Positions 35,903 through 45,468 are shown, numbered from the stretch's first letter. The stretch: 63,906 nt of DNA from Brevundimonas diminuta 470-4 (GCA_000318405.1 KB291737.1:3534-67439); one strand, 5' to 3'. The notes: generated by a model from the sequence alone, not told the origin. Made by a program: numbers and translations.

Positions 35903-36949
35903 ATGGGCTATCGCGTCGCCATCGTAGGCGCCACCGGCAACGTCGGCCGGGAAATTCTGGCCATTCTCGAGGAAGTGAACTTCCCCGTCGAGAAAATGCA
36001 CGCGATCGCCTCCCGAAAATCCAAAGGCGTCGAGGTCTCGTTCGGCGACAGCACCATCAAGTGCGAGGATATCGAACAGTTCGACTTCTCCAGCGTCGAC
36101 CTGGTGCTGATGAGCGCCGGCGGCGGGGTGTCGCGCGAATGGTCGGAAAAGATCGGCAAGGCCGGTCCCATCGTCATCGACAACTCCTCGGCCTTCCGCC
36201 AGGACCCGGACGTGCCGCTGATCGTGCCGGAGGTGAACCCGGACGACGCCAAGCTGGCGACCAAAAAGAACATCGTCGCCAATCCCAACTGCTCGACCGC
36301 CCAGCTGGTGGTGGCGCTGAAGCCGCTGCATGACGCGGCGAAGATCAAGCGCGTCGTCGTCTCGACCTATCAGTCCGTCTCGGGCGCCGGGAAGGAAGGC
36401 ATGGACGAGCTGTGGAACCAGACCAAGGCCATCTACGGCCTGGGCGACGCTACGCCGAAGAAGTTCCCCAAGCAGATCGCCTTCAACGTCATCCCCTACA
36501 TCGGCTCGTTCCGCGACGACGGCTATACCGACGAAGAGGCCAAGATGTGGGAGGAGACGCACAAGATGCTCGATCCCTCGATCAAGCTGACCGTCACCTG
36601 CGTGCGCGTGCCGGTCTTCGTCGGCCACTCCGAAGCCGTGACGGTCGAGTTCGATCGTCCGATCGCCCCGGACGAAGCCCGCGAAATCCTGCGCGAGGCG
36701 CCGGGCGTTCAGGTCATCGATAAGCAGGAGCACGACGGCTACATCACCCCGGTCGACGCCGCGGGCGAGCACGCGGTCTATGTGTCGCGCATCCGCCAGG
36801 ATCCGACCGTCGAGCACGGCCTGAGCTTCTGGGTGGTGTCCGACAACCTGCGCAAGGGCGCGGCCCTGAACGCCGTGCAGATCGCCCAGCTTCTGGACGA
36901 GACCGGCGTCATCTCGCCCAAGAGCGGCTACCGCACTTTGACTGTCTAA
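35903..36949 (+). CDS. asd: Aspartate-semialdehyde dehydrogenase
   Basis: 348 residues. NADP site VAIVGATGNVGREILAIL, catalytic cysteine in VANPNCSTAQLVVAL, active-site YQSVSGAGKEGMDEL and a conserved HSEAVTVEF block. It makes aspartate semialdehyde for lysine/DAP, threonine and methionine, upstream of the DapF reaction encoded at 12593. The ATG at 35903 follows AAAGGA; earlier in-frame starts run into the zapE leader. A hairpin follows the stop. Confidence 0.97.
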   Translation: MGYRVAIVGATGNVGREILAILEEVNFPVEKMHAIASRKSKGVEVSFGDSTIKCEDIEQFDFSSVDLVLMSAGGGVSREWSEKIGKAGPIVIDNSSAFRQDPDVPLIVPEVNPDDAKLATKKNIVANPNCSTAQLVVALKPLHDAAKIKRVVVSTYQSVSGAGKEGMDELWNQTKAIYGLGDATPKKFPKQIAFNVIPYIGSFRDDGYTDEEAKMWEETHKMLDPSIKLTVTCVRVPVFVGHSEAVTVEFDRPIAPDEAREILREAPGVQVIDKQEHDGYITPVDAAGEHAVYVSRIRQDPTVEHGLSFWVVSDNLRKGAALNAVQIAQLLDETGVISPKSGYRTLTV

Positions 36950-36960
36950 TAGGCCCTAAC

Positions 36961-36981
36961 GCCCCGCACGCGGTGCGGGGC
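36961..36981 (+). terminator. Hairpin after asd
   Basis: Stem GCCCCGCAC / GTGCGGGGC, three-base loop, 12 bp after the stop. No T-run, so termination may be weak or Rho-assisted. Confidence 0.5.
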
Positions 36982-37053
36982 TGCTTGAGGGCCGTTTGAG
37001 CACTCCATGACCCCGCCGCGTCGGCGATGCGGCGGGGATCGAAAGGTACCAGA

Positions 37054-38070
37054 GTGAGCGCCTCCCCTGCTCCCGCCGCCGCTTCTCCTGCTTCTGACGC
37101 CCGCGCTGCGCTGGCCGCCGGGGTCTTTTGCTACCTGATCTGGGGTTTCGTGCCTCTGGTCTTCCAGCAGATGGGCCATCAGGGCGCGAACGCCTGGGAA
37201 ATCATGGGCCACCGCGCGGTCTGGGGTCTGGTGTGGGCCGCGCTTCTGGTCGTGCTGTCGCGCCAGTGGCCGCAGGTCATGGCCGTGCTGCGCCAGCCCA
37301 AGGTGCTGGGCTGGCTGGCCCTTTCGGCCATACTGATCGCCGGCAACTGGACCACCTATATCGTCGCCGTGAACGACGGGCGGACGCTGGACGCCTCGCT
37401 AGGTTATTATCTGAATCCGCTGCTGAACATGGCGGCGGGCGCTTGGCTGTTCCGCGAGAAGATCGACTGGGCCGGAAAGATCGCCATGGCGCTGGCGGCG
37501 GTCGGAGTGCTGTTGCAGACCATCGCCCTGGGTCATGCACCGTGGGTGTCGATTATCCTGGCCCTGACTTTTGCGGCCTACGGCATCATCAGGAAGCGTG
37601 TTTCGGTCGACGCCCAGACGGGCCTCTTCCTGGAGTGCCTGCTGCTGGCCCTGCCGGGGCTGATCTGGCTGATCCATATCGAAACCACGGGGCAGGGGCA
37701 TTTCACCGCCTCGCCCGCCGCGACCGGGTGGCTTCTGTTCGCCGGACCGGCGACGGTCATTCCTCTGGCCCTGTTCGCCTGGGCGGCGCGGCGGATGCCC
37801 CTGTCCAGCATGGGCTTCCTGCAGTTTCTGGCGCCGACCATCGTCTTCATCATCGGCGCGCTTCAGGGCGAGGCGCTGGGACCGCTGCGCATCGCCTCCT
37901 TCGTCTTCATCTGGATCGCCGTGGCCGTGTTCGCGGTCGGCGCTGTGCTGAAGGTGCGCCGCGCCTCCGCCACGGCCGAGACCATCGTCGCCCCTGAACC
38001 CGGCCTGCTGGACGACCCGGCCGAGGATCGGATGGACGCCATCGGCGAGAATCCGCCCGCGGCGCGTTGA
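37054..38070 (+). CDS. rarD: RarD-type EamA/DMT transporter
   Basis: Ten hydrophobic segments in two EamA repeats. The RarD pattern is clear: LAAGVFCYLIWGFVPLVF, MGHRAVWGLVWA, NWTTYIVAVNDG, LGYYLNPLLNMAAGAW and FLQFLAPTIVFIIG. Substrate unknown (RarD was linked to chloramphenicol resistance in Pseudomonas). The start is GTG 37054; the C-terminal 40 residues form a disordered acidic tail. Confidence 0.9.
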   Translation: MSASPAPAAASPASDARAALAAGVFCYLIWGFVPLVFQQMGHQGANAWEIMGHRAVWGLVWAALLVVLSRQWPQVMAVLRQPKVLGWLALSAILIAGNWTTYIVAVNDGRTLDASLGYYLNPLLNMAAGAWLFREKIDWAGKIAMALAAVGVLLQTIALGHAPWVSIILALTFAAYGIIRKRVSVDAQTGLFLECLLLALPGLIWLIHIETTGQGHFTASPAATGWLLFAGPATVIPLALFAWAARRMPLSSMGFLQFLAPTIVFIIGALQGEALGPLRIASFVFIWIAVAVFAVGAVLKVRRASATAETIVAPEPGLLDDPAEDRMDAIGENPPAAR

Positions 38071-38103
38071 GGTCGGGCGCCGTCCCGTCCTAAAGAGGAG
38101 GCG

Positions 38104-38685
38104 ATGATGATCCGCTCCCGCCTGCTCTCCGCCCTCGCCGCGTCCATCCTGCTCGCCGGAGGAACCTCGGCCTGCGCCCACGGCGCGGCTGGGGGCGGTC
38201 AGAACGATGACGTCATCCGCACGGCCCGCGTGGGGGTCGGCCGTGAGGCGGCGCCGTCCGTCGCGCCCGGCGCTCCGGCGGCCGTCGCCGCGCCGCCGAC
38301 GACGGCCGAGACCTTCAACGCCGTCAGCGACGCCCTGGACGCCGCCGCCGCGGCCTGGACCTCAGGGCAGGTGGACGCGGTCATGGCCACCTATGTCCAC
38401 GACGAGCCGCTGCTGGTCTTTCTGGGCGACACGCCGCTGAAGGGGCCGGACAGCGTGCGCGCGGCCCTGGACGCCCGTGCGGCCGAACCCGGCGGGCTGG
38501 GCGCCCTGTCCTATGAGTGGTTCGAGACCCTGCAGTTCGACGTCAATACGGCGGTGGTTTCGGGTCGGGCGGTGATGACGCGGGGCGGCAAGACCCATCG
38601 CGGCCTATTCACCCGCATCCTGCGCCGCACCGCCGACGGCTGGCTGATCGTCCACGACCAGCTGGCCTGGGCGCCGGAGGCCTAG
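38104..38685 (+). CDS. Secreted NTF2-like (DUF4440/SnoaL) protein
   Basis: GAGGAG precedes the tandem ATGs at 38104 and 38107. An N-terminal hydrophobic segment ends LLAGGTSACA, a poor lipobox. The NTF2-like domain spans about residues 75-193: ALDAAAAAWTSGQVDAVMAT, then FLGDTPLKGPDSVRAAL, RGLFTRILRRTADGWLIVHD. Such domains can be enzymes or scaffolds; no catalytic assignment is possible. Confidence 0.82.
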   Translation: MMIRSRLLSALAASILLAGGTSACAHGAAGGGQNDDVIRTARVGVGREAAPSVAPGAPAAVAAPPTTAETFNAVSDALDAAAAAWTSGQVDAVMATYVHDEPLLVFLGDTPLKGPDSVRAALDARAAEPGGLGALSYEWFETLQFDVNTAVVSGRAVMTRGGKTHRGLFTRILRRTADGWLIVHDQLAWAPEA

Positions 38686-38702
38686 AGGGCCGCGCCTATA
38701 CC

Positions 38703-38834
38703 CCGCTCATCCCGGCGGACGCCGGGATCAGTTATTTGGCTTCCTTCTCGAGCGAGAGCGTTTGGCGCGCCCAGATAATGCGGAAGCGTGTGTCTGTGGC
38801 TCTCACTGGATCCCGGCATCCGCCGGGATGAGCG
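38703..38834. repeat. Dispersed palindromic repeat, family 1, copy C
   Basis: Arms CCGCTCATCCCGGCGGACGC and GGCATCCGCCGGGATGAGCG, filler about 75 bp unlike that of copies A and B. The stop of the following minus-strand hydrolase lies 10 bp beyond the right arm. Confidence 0.88.
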
Positions 38835-38843
38835 GATCAGGAT

Positions 38844-39989
38844 TCAGAGCGCGCCGTAAAGCGCCTCGACCAGTCGCAGCGCGCGCGGATCGCCGATCAG
38901 GTGCGGCGACTGGCGCGTCATGACATAGGCGGCCGAGACGCCCGCCGCCTGATCTGCAAACGCCATCGAGCCGCCCCAGCCGCAGTGGCCCACCGCTTCG
39001 GGGTTGGGGCCGAAGATGTTCAGGCCATGATTGCGGGTGAAGCCCGCCGCCCAGCTCATGTCGAAGGGCAGGACCTTGTCCGGTCCGTGGATGCGCTCGC
39101 GCGTGGCCTCGGCCAGAGTCTCTTCCGACAGCACGGCCAGGTGATCCAGAGCCCCGCCGGTGGCGATTATGGACATCATCCGCGCCAGACCCTTGGCCGA
39201 GGCGTGCAGGTTCGCCGACGGGATCTCCGCCATCCGCCATTCAGCCGAGCCGCGCCCGCCGGGGGCCGAGCCGCGATCGAGGAAGGCGGCCTTCTTGATC
39301 GCGTCAATGGGGCCGAGGTCCGGCGCGGCGGCGGGCTTGCGCAGCTGGGCGACGCGTTCGTGTTCGGCCTCCGGCAGGCCGATCCACAGGTCCAGATCGA
39401 ACGGCTGGGCGAAGTCTTCGCGCAGGGCCGTGCCCATGGTCCGCCCGTCGACGATGCGGAACAGCTCGCCCGCCAGATAGCCGATGGTGATCGGGTGATA
39501 GCCGGACGCCGTGCCCGGCGCCCACAGCGGCGTCTGGGCCGCCAGCCTGTCCAGCACCGCCTGCCGGTCGAACCAGATGGCCGGTTCAGCCCCGCCGTCG
39601 AAGCCCGGCAGGCCGGACTGGTGGCTCATCAACTGGCCGACGGTCAGCTGGTCCTTGCCGGCGGCGCCGAAGGCGGGCCAGTGGTCGGCGACCCGGTCGT
39701 CATAGGACAGCAGCCCCTTGTCCACGCAGCGCGCGATCATCAGAGCCATCACCGCCTTGCCGGTCGAGAAGACCGGGACCAGCGTGTCCTCGGCGAACGG
39801 CCTGGTCCCCGCCAGATCGGCTGACCCGGCCCACAGGTCCACCACCACCTCGCCGTCGATAGTCACGCTGAAGCGCGCGGCCAGTTCGTTCAGCCCCTCG
39901 GGCGCGCCAGTGAAGTTGGCGGCGAAGGCGTCCTTCACTGCATTGAAACGCGGCGGGCAGACGCCGTGGAGGTCGGGGAGGTTGGTCAT
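38844..39989 (-). CDS. Serine beta-lactamase-like hydrolase (class C/EstB family)
   Basis: 381 residues, no signal peptide, so cytoplasmic. The nucleophile pair S75 and K78 is in VFSTGKAVMALM. The tyrosine motif is YHPITIGYLAGE, and the third motif is about HCGWGGSMAFAD. The family contains esterases and lactamase homologues rather than true resistance enzymes; an esterase or peptidase role is more likely. Transcribed alone. Confidence 0.88.
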   Translation of the reverse strand: MTNLPDLHGVCPPRFNAVKDAFAANFTGAPEGLNELAARFSVTIDGEVVVDLWAGSADLAGTRPFAEDTLVPVFSTGKAVMALMIARCVDKGLLSYDDRVADHWPAFGAAGKDQLTVGQLMSHQSGLPGFDGGAEPAIWFDRQAVLDRLAAQTPLWAPGTASGYHPITIGYLAGELFRIVDGRTMGTALREDFAQPFDLDLWIGLPEAEHERVAQLRKPAAAPDLGPIDAIKKAAFLDRGSAPGGRGSAEWRMAEIPSANLHASAKGLARMMSIIATGGALDHLAVLSEETLAEATRERIHGPDKVLPFDMSWAAGFTRNHGLNIFGPNPEAVGHCGWGGSMAFADQAAGVSAAYVMTRQSPHLIGDPRALRLVEALYGAL

Positions 39990-40033
39990 GGGTGCGGTCT
40001 AGCGCCTTGGCGGCTTCACGTCACTTGCGGCGA

Positions 40034-41686
40034 CTACTGGCGCGCGGAGGCCGAGGCGTTGCGCGCGCCTTCGAACTCGTCGCCCGGCTTCCATGCGGGC
40101 CAGTCGCGCGAATTGGCCAGCTCGCGACCGACCTCATACAGCAGCTGAACATCGGCGGCGGCGGCGTCCATCTTCCACTCCGGCGTCCATTCGTCCGAGG
40201 GCTGATGATAGCGGTTGGCGACGTAATCGCGGCTGGCTTCGTTGTGGCCGGTGAAACCGGCGGCGGCGAACAGGGCGGGCACGCCCTTCCTCGCCAGCGG
40301 GAAGTGGTCCGAGCGGTAGAAGGCGCCCGCGTGCGGCGCAGGGTCGGGGATCAGGCGGCGTCCCTCGCGCGCGGCCAGAACCGCCAGCCGGTCGTCCAGA
40401 TCATTCTTGCCCGCGCCGATGACGACGATGTTCGGGTCGATCTCGGTCCCCGGCAGCAGGCTGTCCATATTGATGTTGGCGACGGTCGTCTCCAGCGGCC
40501 AGACGGGATTGGCGGCATAGTATTCGGCGCCCAGCAGGCCCGTCTCCTCGGCCGCCCAGCTGATGAAGACGGTCGAACGTTCGGGGCGCGGCCCCTCGGC
40601 GAACAGGCGGGCGATTTCCATGACGCCCGCGACGCCCGTCGCATTGTCGACGGCGCCGTTATAGATGTCGTCGCCGTTCTTGGGCGTGGCGCGGCCATAG
40701 GCGTCCCAGTGGGCGCCGAACATGACCGTCTCGTCGGGGTATTTCGTTCCGGGGAGACGCCCGATGACGTTGCGCGTCTCGACCCGGTCGGCCTTCTGGC
40801 CGAAGTCGATGGACATGGTCACGCCGTCCAGCGCCACGGGGCGGAAGTCGGGCGTGCGCGCCTGATCCTTCAGTGCGGCGAAGTCCAGCCCGGCGTCCTG
40901 GAACAGCTGTTCGGCGATCGCGCCCTGAATCCAGCCCTGCGCCGCCACACGCTCTTTGTTCGGGTCGGCGCGGACGATGTCGAACTTGGGCGCGGTCGAG
41001 GAATTCTCCAGCGTCGACCACGGATAGCCCGCGCCCGGCGTGTCGTGAATGACCAGAACGCCCGCTGCGCCATGCTCGGCGGCGACCTGGAACTTATAGG
41101 TCCAGCGGCCATAGAAGGTCATGGCCTGACCGTCGAACTTGCCATTGACCGGGTGGCCTTCAGGCGCGCCGAAGTCGGGGTCGTTGACCAGCACCAGCAT
41201 GATCTTGCCGGTCAGATCGACGCCCTTGTAGTCGTCCCAGCCGCGCTCGGGCGCGTCCACGCCATAGCCGACGAAGACCAGCGGCGCGTCGGTCAGGGTG
41301 ATGCGCTCCACCGGCCGGTCGGACGAGACGATGACGTCCTTGGCGCGCTGAAGCTCGGTCGTGCGGCCCTTGGACGAAACGCTGATGGCGGCGGGGCCGT
41401 CCTGACTGGTGCGGCTGACCTGGGCGACCTGCACCCACGACCCGTTCGGACCGCCCGGTTCCAGGCCCAGCGCCTGAAACTGCTGCGACAGCCAGGCGAT
41501 GGTGCGGTCTTCGCCGGGAGTGACGGGCGCACGACCTTCAAATTCATCGGACGCCAGAACGCGCGTCGCCTCGTTCAGCCGGGCCGGGTCGACTTGGCCG
41601 GTCTGGGCCCCGGTTTGGGCGAGCGCGGAGGTCGAACACATCAGGGCGGCGATTAGGCCGACGGCGGCGGAACGGGCGAAGGTCAT
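40034..41686 (-). CDS. Secreted M28 family zinc aminopeptidase with PA domain
   Basis: The start at 41686 yields the signal peptide MTFARSAAVGLIAALMCSTS...ALAQ. A PA domain (about 120-260) is inserted before the catalytic part. Zinc ligands: GAHWDAYG, GAVDNATGVAG, the SWAAEETGLLG glutamates, NINMDSLL and YHQPSDEW. It removes N-terminal residues from peptides in the periplasm or outside. Together with two S9 enzymes and secreted PepA, it points to a peptide-scavenging lifestyle. Confidence 0.93.
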   Translation of the reverse strand: MTFARSAAVGLIAALMCSTSALAQTGAQTGQVDPARLNEATRVLASDEFEGRAPVTPGEDRTIAWLSQQFQALGLEPGGPNGSWVQVAQVSRTSQDGPAAISVSSKGRTTELQRAKDVIVSSDRPVERITLTDAPLVFVGYGVDAPERGWDDYKGVDLTGKIMLVLVNDPDFGAPEGHPVNGKFDGQAMTFYGRWTYKFQVAAEHGAAGVLVIHDTPGAGYPWSTLENSSTAPKFDIVRADPNKERVAAQGWIQGAIAEQLFQDAGLDFAALKDQARTPDFRPVALDGVTMSIDFGQKADRVETRNVIGRLPGTKYPDETVMFGAHWDAYGRATPKNGDDIYNGAVDNATGVAGVMEIARLFAEGPRPERSTVFISWAAEETGLLGAEYYAANPVWPLETTVANINMDSLLPGTEIDPNIVVIGAGKNDLDDRLAVLAAREGRRLIPDPAPHAGAFYRSDHFPLARKGVPALFAAAGFTGHNEASRDYVANRYHQPSDEWTPEWKMDAAAADVQLLYEVGRELANSRDWPAWKPGDEFEGARNASASARQ

Positions 41687-41758
41687 GGGCAGGCTCGGCT
41701 CTTGAACGATTTGCGCCACGCTGCCCCCTGAGGGCGCCGCTGTCGACCCCGAAAGGCC

Positions 41759-42973
41759 TCAGCGCGCCGCCAGCCAGGCGCGCGCGCCCTCGGCTGCGAC
41801 CACGCCCGAGGCGAAGGAGGCCTGCAGCAGATAACCGCCGGTCGGCGCCTCCCAGTCCAGCATCTCGCCGGCCAGAAAGACGCCGGGCCTCGCCTTCAGC
41901 ATCAGGCGCTCGTCCACGGCGTCCAACGACACGCCCCCGGCCGAGGAGATGGCGCGGGTGAGGCCCTGAACTCCGGTCAGGGTCATGGCGACGGCCTTTA
42001 TCCGTGCGGCCAGTTCGGCGGGCTCTGCAGGCAGGGGGCCGCCTTCGCGCAACAGGGCGACGGCCGTGGCGTCCAGCCGCGCCGCCTTGCGCAGCCAGTT
42101 CGACAGGCTGACCTTGCCGAGCGGTTTCGACAGGCGTTGGGTCAGGGCCTCCGCGCTCAGATCGGGCCGCAGGTCGAGCGTCAGCACGCTTGATCCGTCG
42201 CGCTCCACCGCCTCGCGCAGACCAGCCGACAGGGCGTAGACGCCGCCGCCCTCGATCCCATAGGCGGCGATCATGGCTTCGCCGCGCACGGTGCGGCCCT
42301 CATGCGTCAGGGCGACGCCTTTCAGCGGCGTTCCGGCGAAGCGGTCGCGGAACAGAGGCGACCAGGCGATGTCGAAGCCGACATTGGCGGGCCGGAAAGG
42401 GGCCACCGTGGCGCCCGCCTCTTCCAGCGCCGGAACCCATGCGGCGTCCGAGCCCAGCTTCGCCCAACTGGCGCCGCCGAGCGCGAGGATCACGGCGTCC
42501 GGCCGCTCGATGCGTTCGCCCTCGGGCGTGTCGAAGGTCAGGGCTTCGCCCTGCCAGCCGGTCCAGCGCGAGCGGGCGCGGACCTCGACGCCCAGCCCTT
42601 CCAGCCGCGCCAACCAGGCCCGCAGCAGGGGCGAGCCCTTCATCGCCTTGGGGAACACCCGACCGGACGAACCGACGAAGGTCGGCTGGCCCAGTCCCTC
42701 GACCCATGCGATCAGATCGGCGGGCGCAAAGGCGTCCAGCCAGCCCTTGATGCGCGCCTGCGCGGCGGCGTCGTAGCGGTTCAGGAAGGGCGCGAGCGGC
42801 TCCGAATGGGTCAGGTTCAGCCCGCCGCGCCCGGCCATCAGGAATTTGCGCGCGACCGAGGGCATCCGCTCGTGCACCACGACGCGCAGGCCAGCCTGCG
42901 CCAGACGTTCGGCGGCCATCAGCCCGGCGGGACCGGCGCCGATCACGGCGACTGTGGAGGGGGAGCGCGTCAT
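41759..42973 (-). CDS. TIGR03862/HI0933-family flavoprotein
   Basis: 404 residues. FAD-binding VAVIGAGPAGLMAAERLA, then the HI0933/YhiN signature KFLMAGRGGLNLTHSEP and a C-terminal GGVSLDAVDERLMLK...PGVFLAGEMLDWEAPTGG pattern. Predicted NAD(P)/FAD oxidoreductase of unknown substrate. Divergent from the Gre-like gene, with starts about 48 bp apart. Confidence 0.92.
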   Translation of the reverse strand: MTRSPSTVAVIGAGPAGLMAAERLAQAGLRVVVHERMPSVARKFLMAGRGGLNLTHSEPLAPFLNRYDAAAQARIKGWLDAFAPADLIAWVEGLGQPTFVGSSGRVFPKAMKGSPLLRAWLARLEGLGVEVRARSRWTGWQGEALTFDTPEGERIERPDAVILALGGASWAKLGSDAAWVPALEEAGATVAPFRPANVGFDIAWSPLFRDRFAGTPLKGVALTHEGRTVRGEAMIAAYGIEGGGVYALSAGLREAVERDGSSVLTLDLRPDLSAEALTQRLSKPLGKVSLSNWLRKAARLDATAVALLREGGPLPAEPAELAARIKAVAMTLTGVQGLTRAISSAGGVSLDAVDERLMLKARPGVFLAGEMLDWEAPTGGYLLQASFASGVVAAEGARAWLAAR

Positions 42974-43020
42974 CGCCGTCTTCCTAGCCGGAAAGGTCGT
43001 CGCGGCCTATGCTGGCGGAC

Positions 43021-43503
43021 ATGAGCGTCGCCTTTACACGGGAAGAAGATCTGGAAGCCACGGCGGCGGACCTGCCGGACCGGCCGATCTCGCCCCATCC
43101 GAATCTCGTCACGCCGCAGGGGCTGGCCCAGATCGAGGCCGAGCTGGCGGCCGCGCGCGCGGCCTATACGGCGGCGCAGGCGGCGGGCTCCATCGAGGCC
43201 GACCGCACCGCCATGGCGCGGGCGACGCGCGACCTGCGCTACTGGTCGGCGCGGCGCTCGACGGCCCAGCTGGTCGAGGCGCCGCCGGACGGCAAGGTGC
43301 GTTTCGGCGACACGGTGACGATCGAGCGCGAGGACGGCCGCACCCAGACCTGGCGCATCGTCGGCGAGGACGAGGCCGATCCGGCCAAAGGCAGCGTCAG
43401 CCACGTCTCGCCCCTGGCCCGCGCCCTGCTGGGCAGGCGCGAGGGGGATGAGGCGACGGTCGCGGGCCAGTCGGTCGAGATCGTCGCCATCAAGGAAGGC
43501 TGA
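43021..43503 (+). CDS. GreA/GreB-family elongation-factor-like protein
   Basis: 160 residues from MSVAFTREED; a start at 43009 is also possible. The N-terminal half has the helical hairpin of Gre factors (QIEAELAAARAAYTAAQAAG...). The C-terminal domain (VRFGDTVTIEREDG, then SHVSPLARALLGRREGDEAT) is the FKBP-like Gre domain that binds RNA polymerase. The hairpin tip lacks an obvious pair of acidic residues next to each other, so transcript-cleavage activity is uncertain. Confidence 0.85.
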   Translation: MSVAFTREEDLEATAADLPDRPISPHPNLVTPQGLAQIEAELAAARAAYTAAQAAGSIEADRTAMARATRDLRYWSARRSTAQLVEAPPDGKVRFGDTVTIEREDGRTQTWRIVGEDEADPAKGSVSHVSPLARALLGRREGDEATVAGQSVEIVAIKEG

Positions 43504-43515
43504 GAACGGGCGGCT

Positions 43516-45156
43516 TCAGTAGCCGCCCGTGCCCTTCTCCTTGGCCACCGGCTGGAAGTCGCGCACGAAGCGCTCCAGCAGGCGCACGCTGTAGCCCGCC
43601 GAGCCCGCCGGTTTCACATCGTTGGCGCCGCCGAAGGCCATGTTGGCGATGTCCAGGTGCGCCCACGGCGTCTCGGGCCGGGCGAAATAGCCGATGAAGT
43701 GGGCGCCGGTGCCTGCGCCCGCCCCGCCGTCGCCCGAGTTCTTAATGTCGGCGATGGTCGAAGAGGTGGCCCGCACATAGGAGGGGTGCAGCGGCAGGCG
43801 CCACAGGGTCTCGCCGGTGGCGTCGCCCGCCGTCTTCAGCTGATCGGCCAGGGCGTCGTGACGGCTGAACAGGCCCGCATAGTCGCCGCCCAGCGCGCCG
43901 CCGACCGATCCGGTCAGGGTCGCCACATCGACGATGGCGGCCGGGTTCATCGTCGTGTCGGCCCAGACCACGGCGTCGGCCAGAACCAGACGGCCCTCGG
44001 CGTCGGTCGAGACGATCTCGATGGTCTTGCCGTTCATGGCGGTCAGGACATCGGCGGGGCGGATCGCATTGCCGCCCGGCATGTTTTCCGACAGGGCGGC
44101 GACGGCGACCACGTCCACCGGCGCCCCGCCCTTGGCCAGGGCCAGGACGGCGCCGACGACGCTGGCGGCGCCGGACATGTCCATCTTCATATTGCCCATG
44201 TTCGCGCCGGGCTTCAGCGAGATGCCGCCGGAATCAAAGGTGATGCCCTTGCCCAGCAGGGCCACCGGTCCGGCCGACGGCGCGCCCTGACCGCGATAAT
44301 GCACGGCCAGCATGCGCGGCGGACGGGCCGATCCCTGACCCGAGCCGAGGATGGCGCCCATGCCCAGCCGCTCCATGGCCGGCACGTCCAGCACGGTGAT
44401 CTCGACCCCCGGAACGCCGGCGAAGGCGGCGCGGGCGCGCTCGACGAAGGTCTCGGGATAGATGACGTTGGCCGGTTCATTGGACACGTCGCGTGTCCAG
44501 GCCATGGCCTCGACCAGGGCCGCGCCGCGACGATAGTGCGCCTGAGCATTGGCGGCGTCGTCGGCCACCACGGTCAGGGCGCCGGGCGCCGGACGGTCGC
44601 GGCCGGTGGTGACGTAGAGGTCCGAGCGATAGTGGCCGATGCCCAGCCCCGTCGCCAGTTCCGACGCCATGTCGGCGGACAGGCCGGACGTCAGGGCCGT
44701 CAGGGCGCCGGGCTGGCTGTTCAGCGCACGGCCGGCGACGATGCCGGCGGTCTGGATGTCAGCGGCCTTGGGCGCCTCGCCCAGACCGACGATCAGAATG
44801 CGGTCCCAGCCGCCCACGCCATGCAGGTTCAGGGTCTGGCGCGCCTTATAGTCGAAGCGGGCGGCGGTGATGGCCGAGGCGATGGCCTGACGCGTGGCGG
44901 CGTCCAGCGACGCGCCGCGCGTGTTGATCTCAGCTTCCGAAGCCAGCGGCAGGACCAGAGCGCCGGACGGCGCAGCAGAGGCGGCGAAGGTCACGGCGCG
45001 CGTCTGAGCCGGCGCGGCGCGGGCGGGCCAGTCGGCGCGCTCGGCGGCGGGCGCGGCGCGACGCGATTGAGCTGCGGCCGGAACGGCGACGGTCAGACCG
45101 GCGGCGGCGATCAGCGCGGCTGCGGCGAAGGACGGAATACGAGTGGTGCGGCGCAT
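43516..45156 (-). CDS. pepA: Leucyl aminopeptidase (M17) with signal peptide
   Basis: 546 residues, about 45 more than cytoplasmic PepA. The N-terminus is a signal peptide (RIPSFAAAALIAAAGLTVAV, cleavage after PAAAQ). The catalytic domain has both metals and the lysine: LLGKGITFDSGGISLKPG and VSTDAEGRLVLADAV (usually NTDAEGRL). ENMPGGNAIRPADV lies between. The export signal implies a periplasmic aminopeptidase, while most PepA are cytosolic and may also bind DNA. Transcribed alone. Confidence 0.92.
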   Translation of the reverse strand: MRRTTRIPSFAAAALIAAAGLTVAVPAAAQSRRAAPAAERADWPARAAPAQTRAVTFAASAAPSGALVLPLASEAEINTRGASLDAATRQAIASAITAARFDYKARQTLNLHGVGGWDRILIVGLGEAPKAADIQTAGIVAGRALNSQPGALTALTSGLSADMASELATGLGIGHYRSDLYVTTGRDRPAPGALTVVADDAANAQAHYRRGAALVEAMAWTRDVSNEPANVIYPETFVERARAAFAGVPGVEITVLDVPAMERLGMGAILGSGQGSARPPRMLAVHYRGQGAPSAGPVALLGKGITFDSGGISLKPGANMGNMKMDMSGAASVVGAVLALAKGGAPVDVVAVAALSENMPGGNAIRPADVLTAMNGKTIEIVSTDAEGRLVLADAVVWADTTMNPAAIVDVATLTGSVGGALGGDYAGLFSRHDALADQLKTAGDATGETLWRLPLHPSYVRATSSTIADIKNSGDGGAGAGTGAHFIGYFARPETPWAHLDIANMAFGGANDVKPAGSAGYSVRLLERFVRDFQPVAKEKGTGGY

Positions 45157-45306
45157 CGATCAGGGCCCCCTCTGTGACGATGAAGGCGCCTTTATGGCCA
45201 GCGCCGCCACGCCGGGGCAACCGCTCTGCTGACGGAAGGCCGCGGGGCGCGACGCCTTGTCGCGCCCGGGGGCCGTTTAGGGTCGCGCCCCGCGCAGCAA
45301 TGGCCG

Positions 45307-45468
45307 TCAGCAGGCCGCCCGGCGCGGGGGCGTCGGGCAGGGTCGGGCCCTGCTGCGGGCATCGCCTGGCTTGGCGGTGGCGGGGGACGCTGAAAGGGGA
45401 CGTGCGCTGAACAGGGCGCCGATCCAGCCCCACGCGGGTTCCTTATGAGTGCGATGAATGTCTTCCAT
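45307..45468 (-). CDS. Small orphan protein divergent from LysR gene (53 aa)
   Basis: ATG at 45468 lies six bases after AGGAGG, a strong site; another ATG at 45474 abuts that site. The product begins MEDIHRTHKEPAWGWIGALF, an amphipathic start, and continues as Ser/Ala/Pro- and Arg-rich sequence ending at a TGA. It is divergent from the LysR-type regulator with about 90 bp between, a common place for a LysR target. No family recognised; the C-terminal half may be low in constraint. Confidence 0.5.
   Translation of the reverse strand: MEDIHRTHKEPAWGWIGALFSARPLSASPATAKPGDARSRARPCPTPPRRAAC

Noticed and set aside
38844..39989. Antibiotic-resistance AmpC beta-lactamase
   Set aside because: No signal peptide and the second motif is YHP instead of YxN; an esterase-type family member fits better.
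45174..45410. Plus-strand 78-codon frame between pepA and the LysR gene
   Set aside because: Arg/Pro/Gly-rich with no ribosome site; the minus strand holds a better small gene in the same place.
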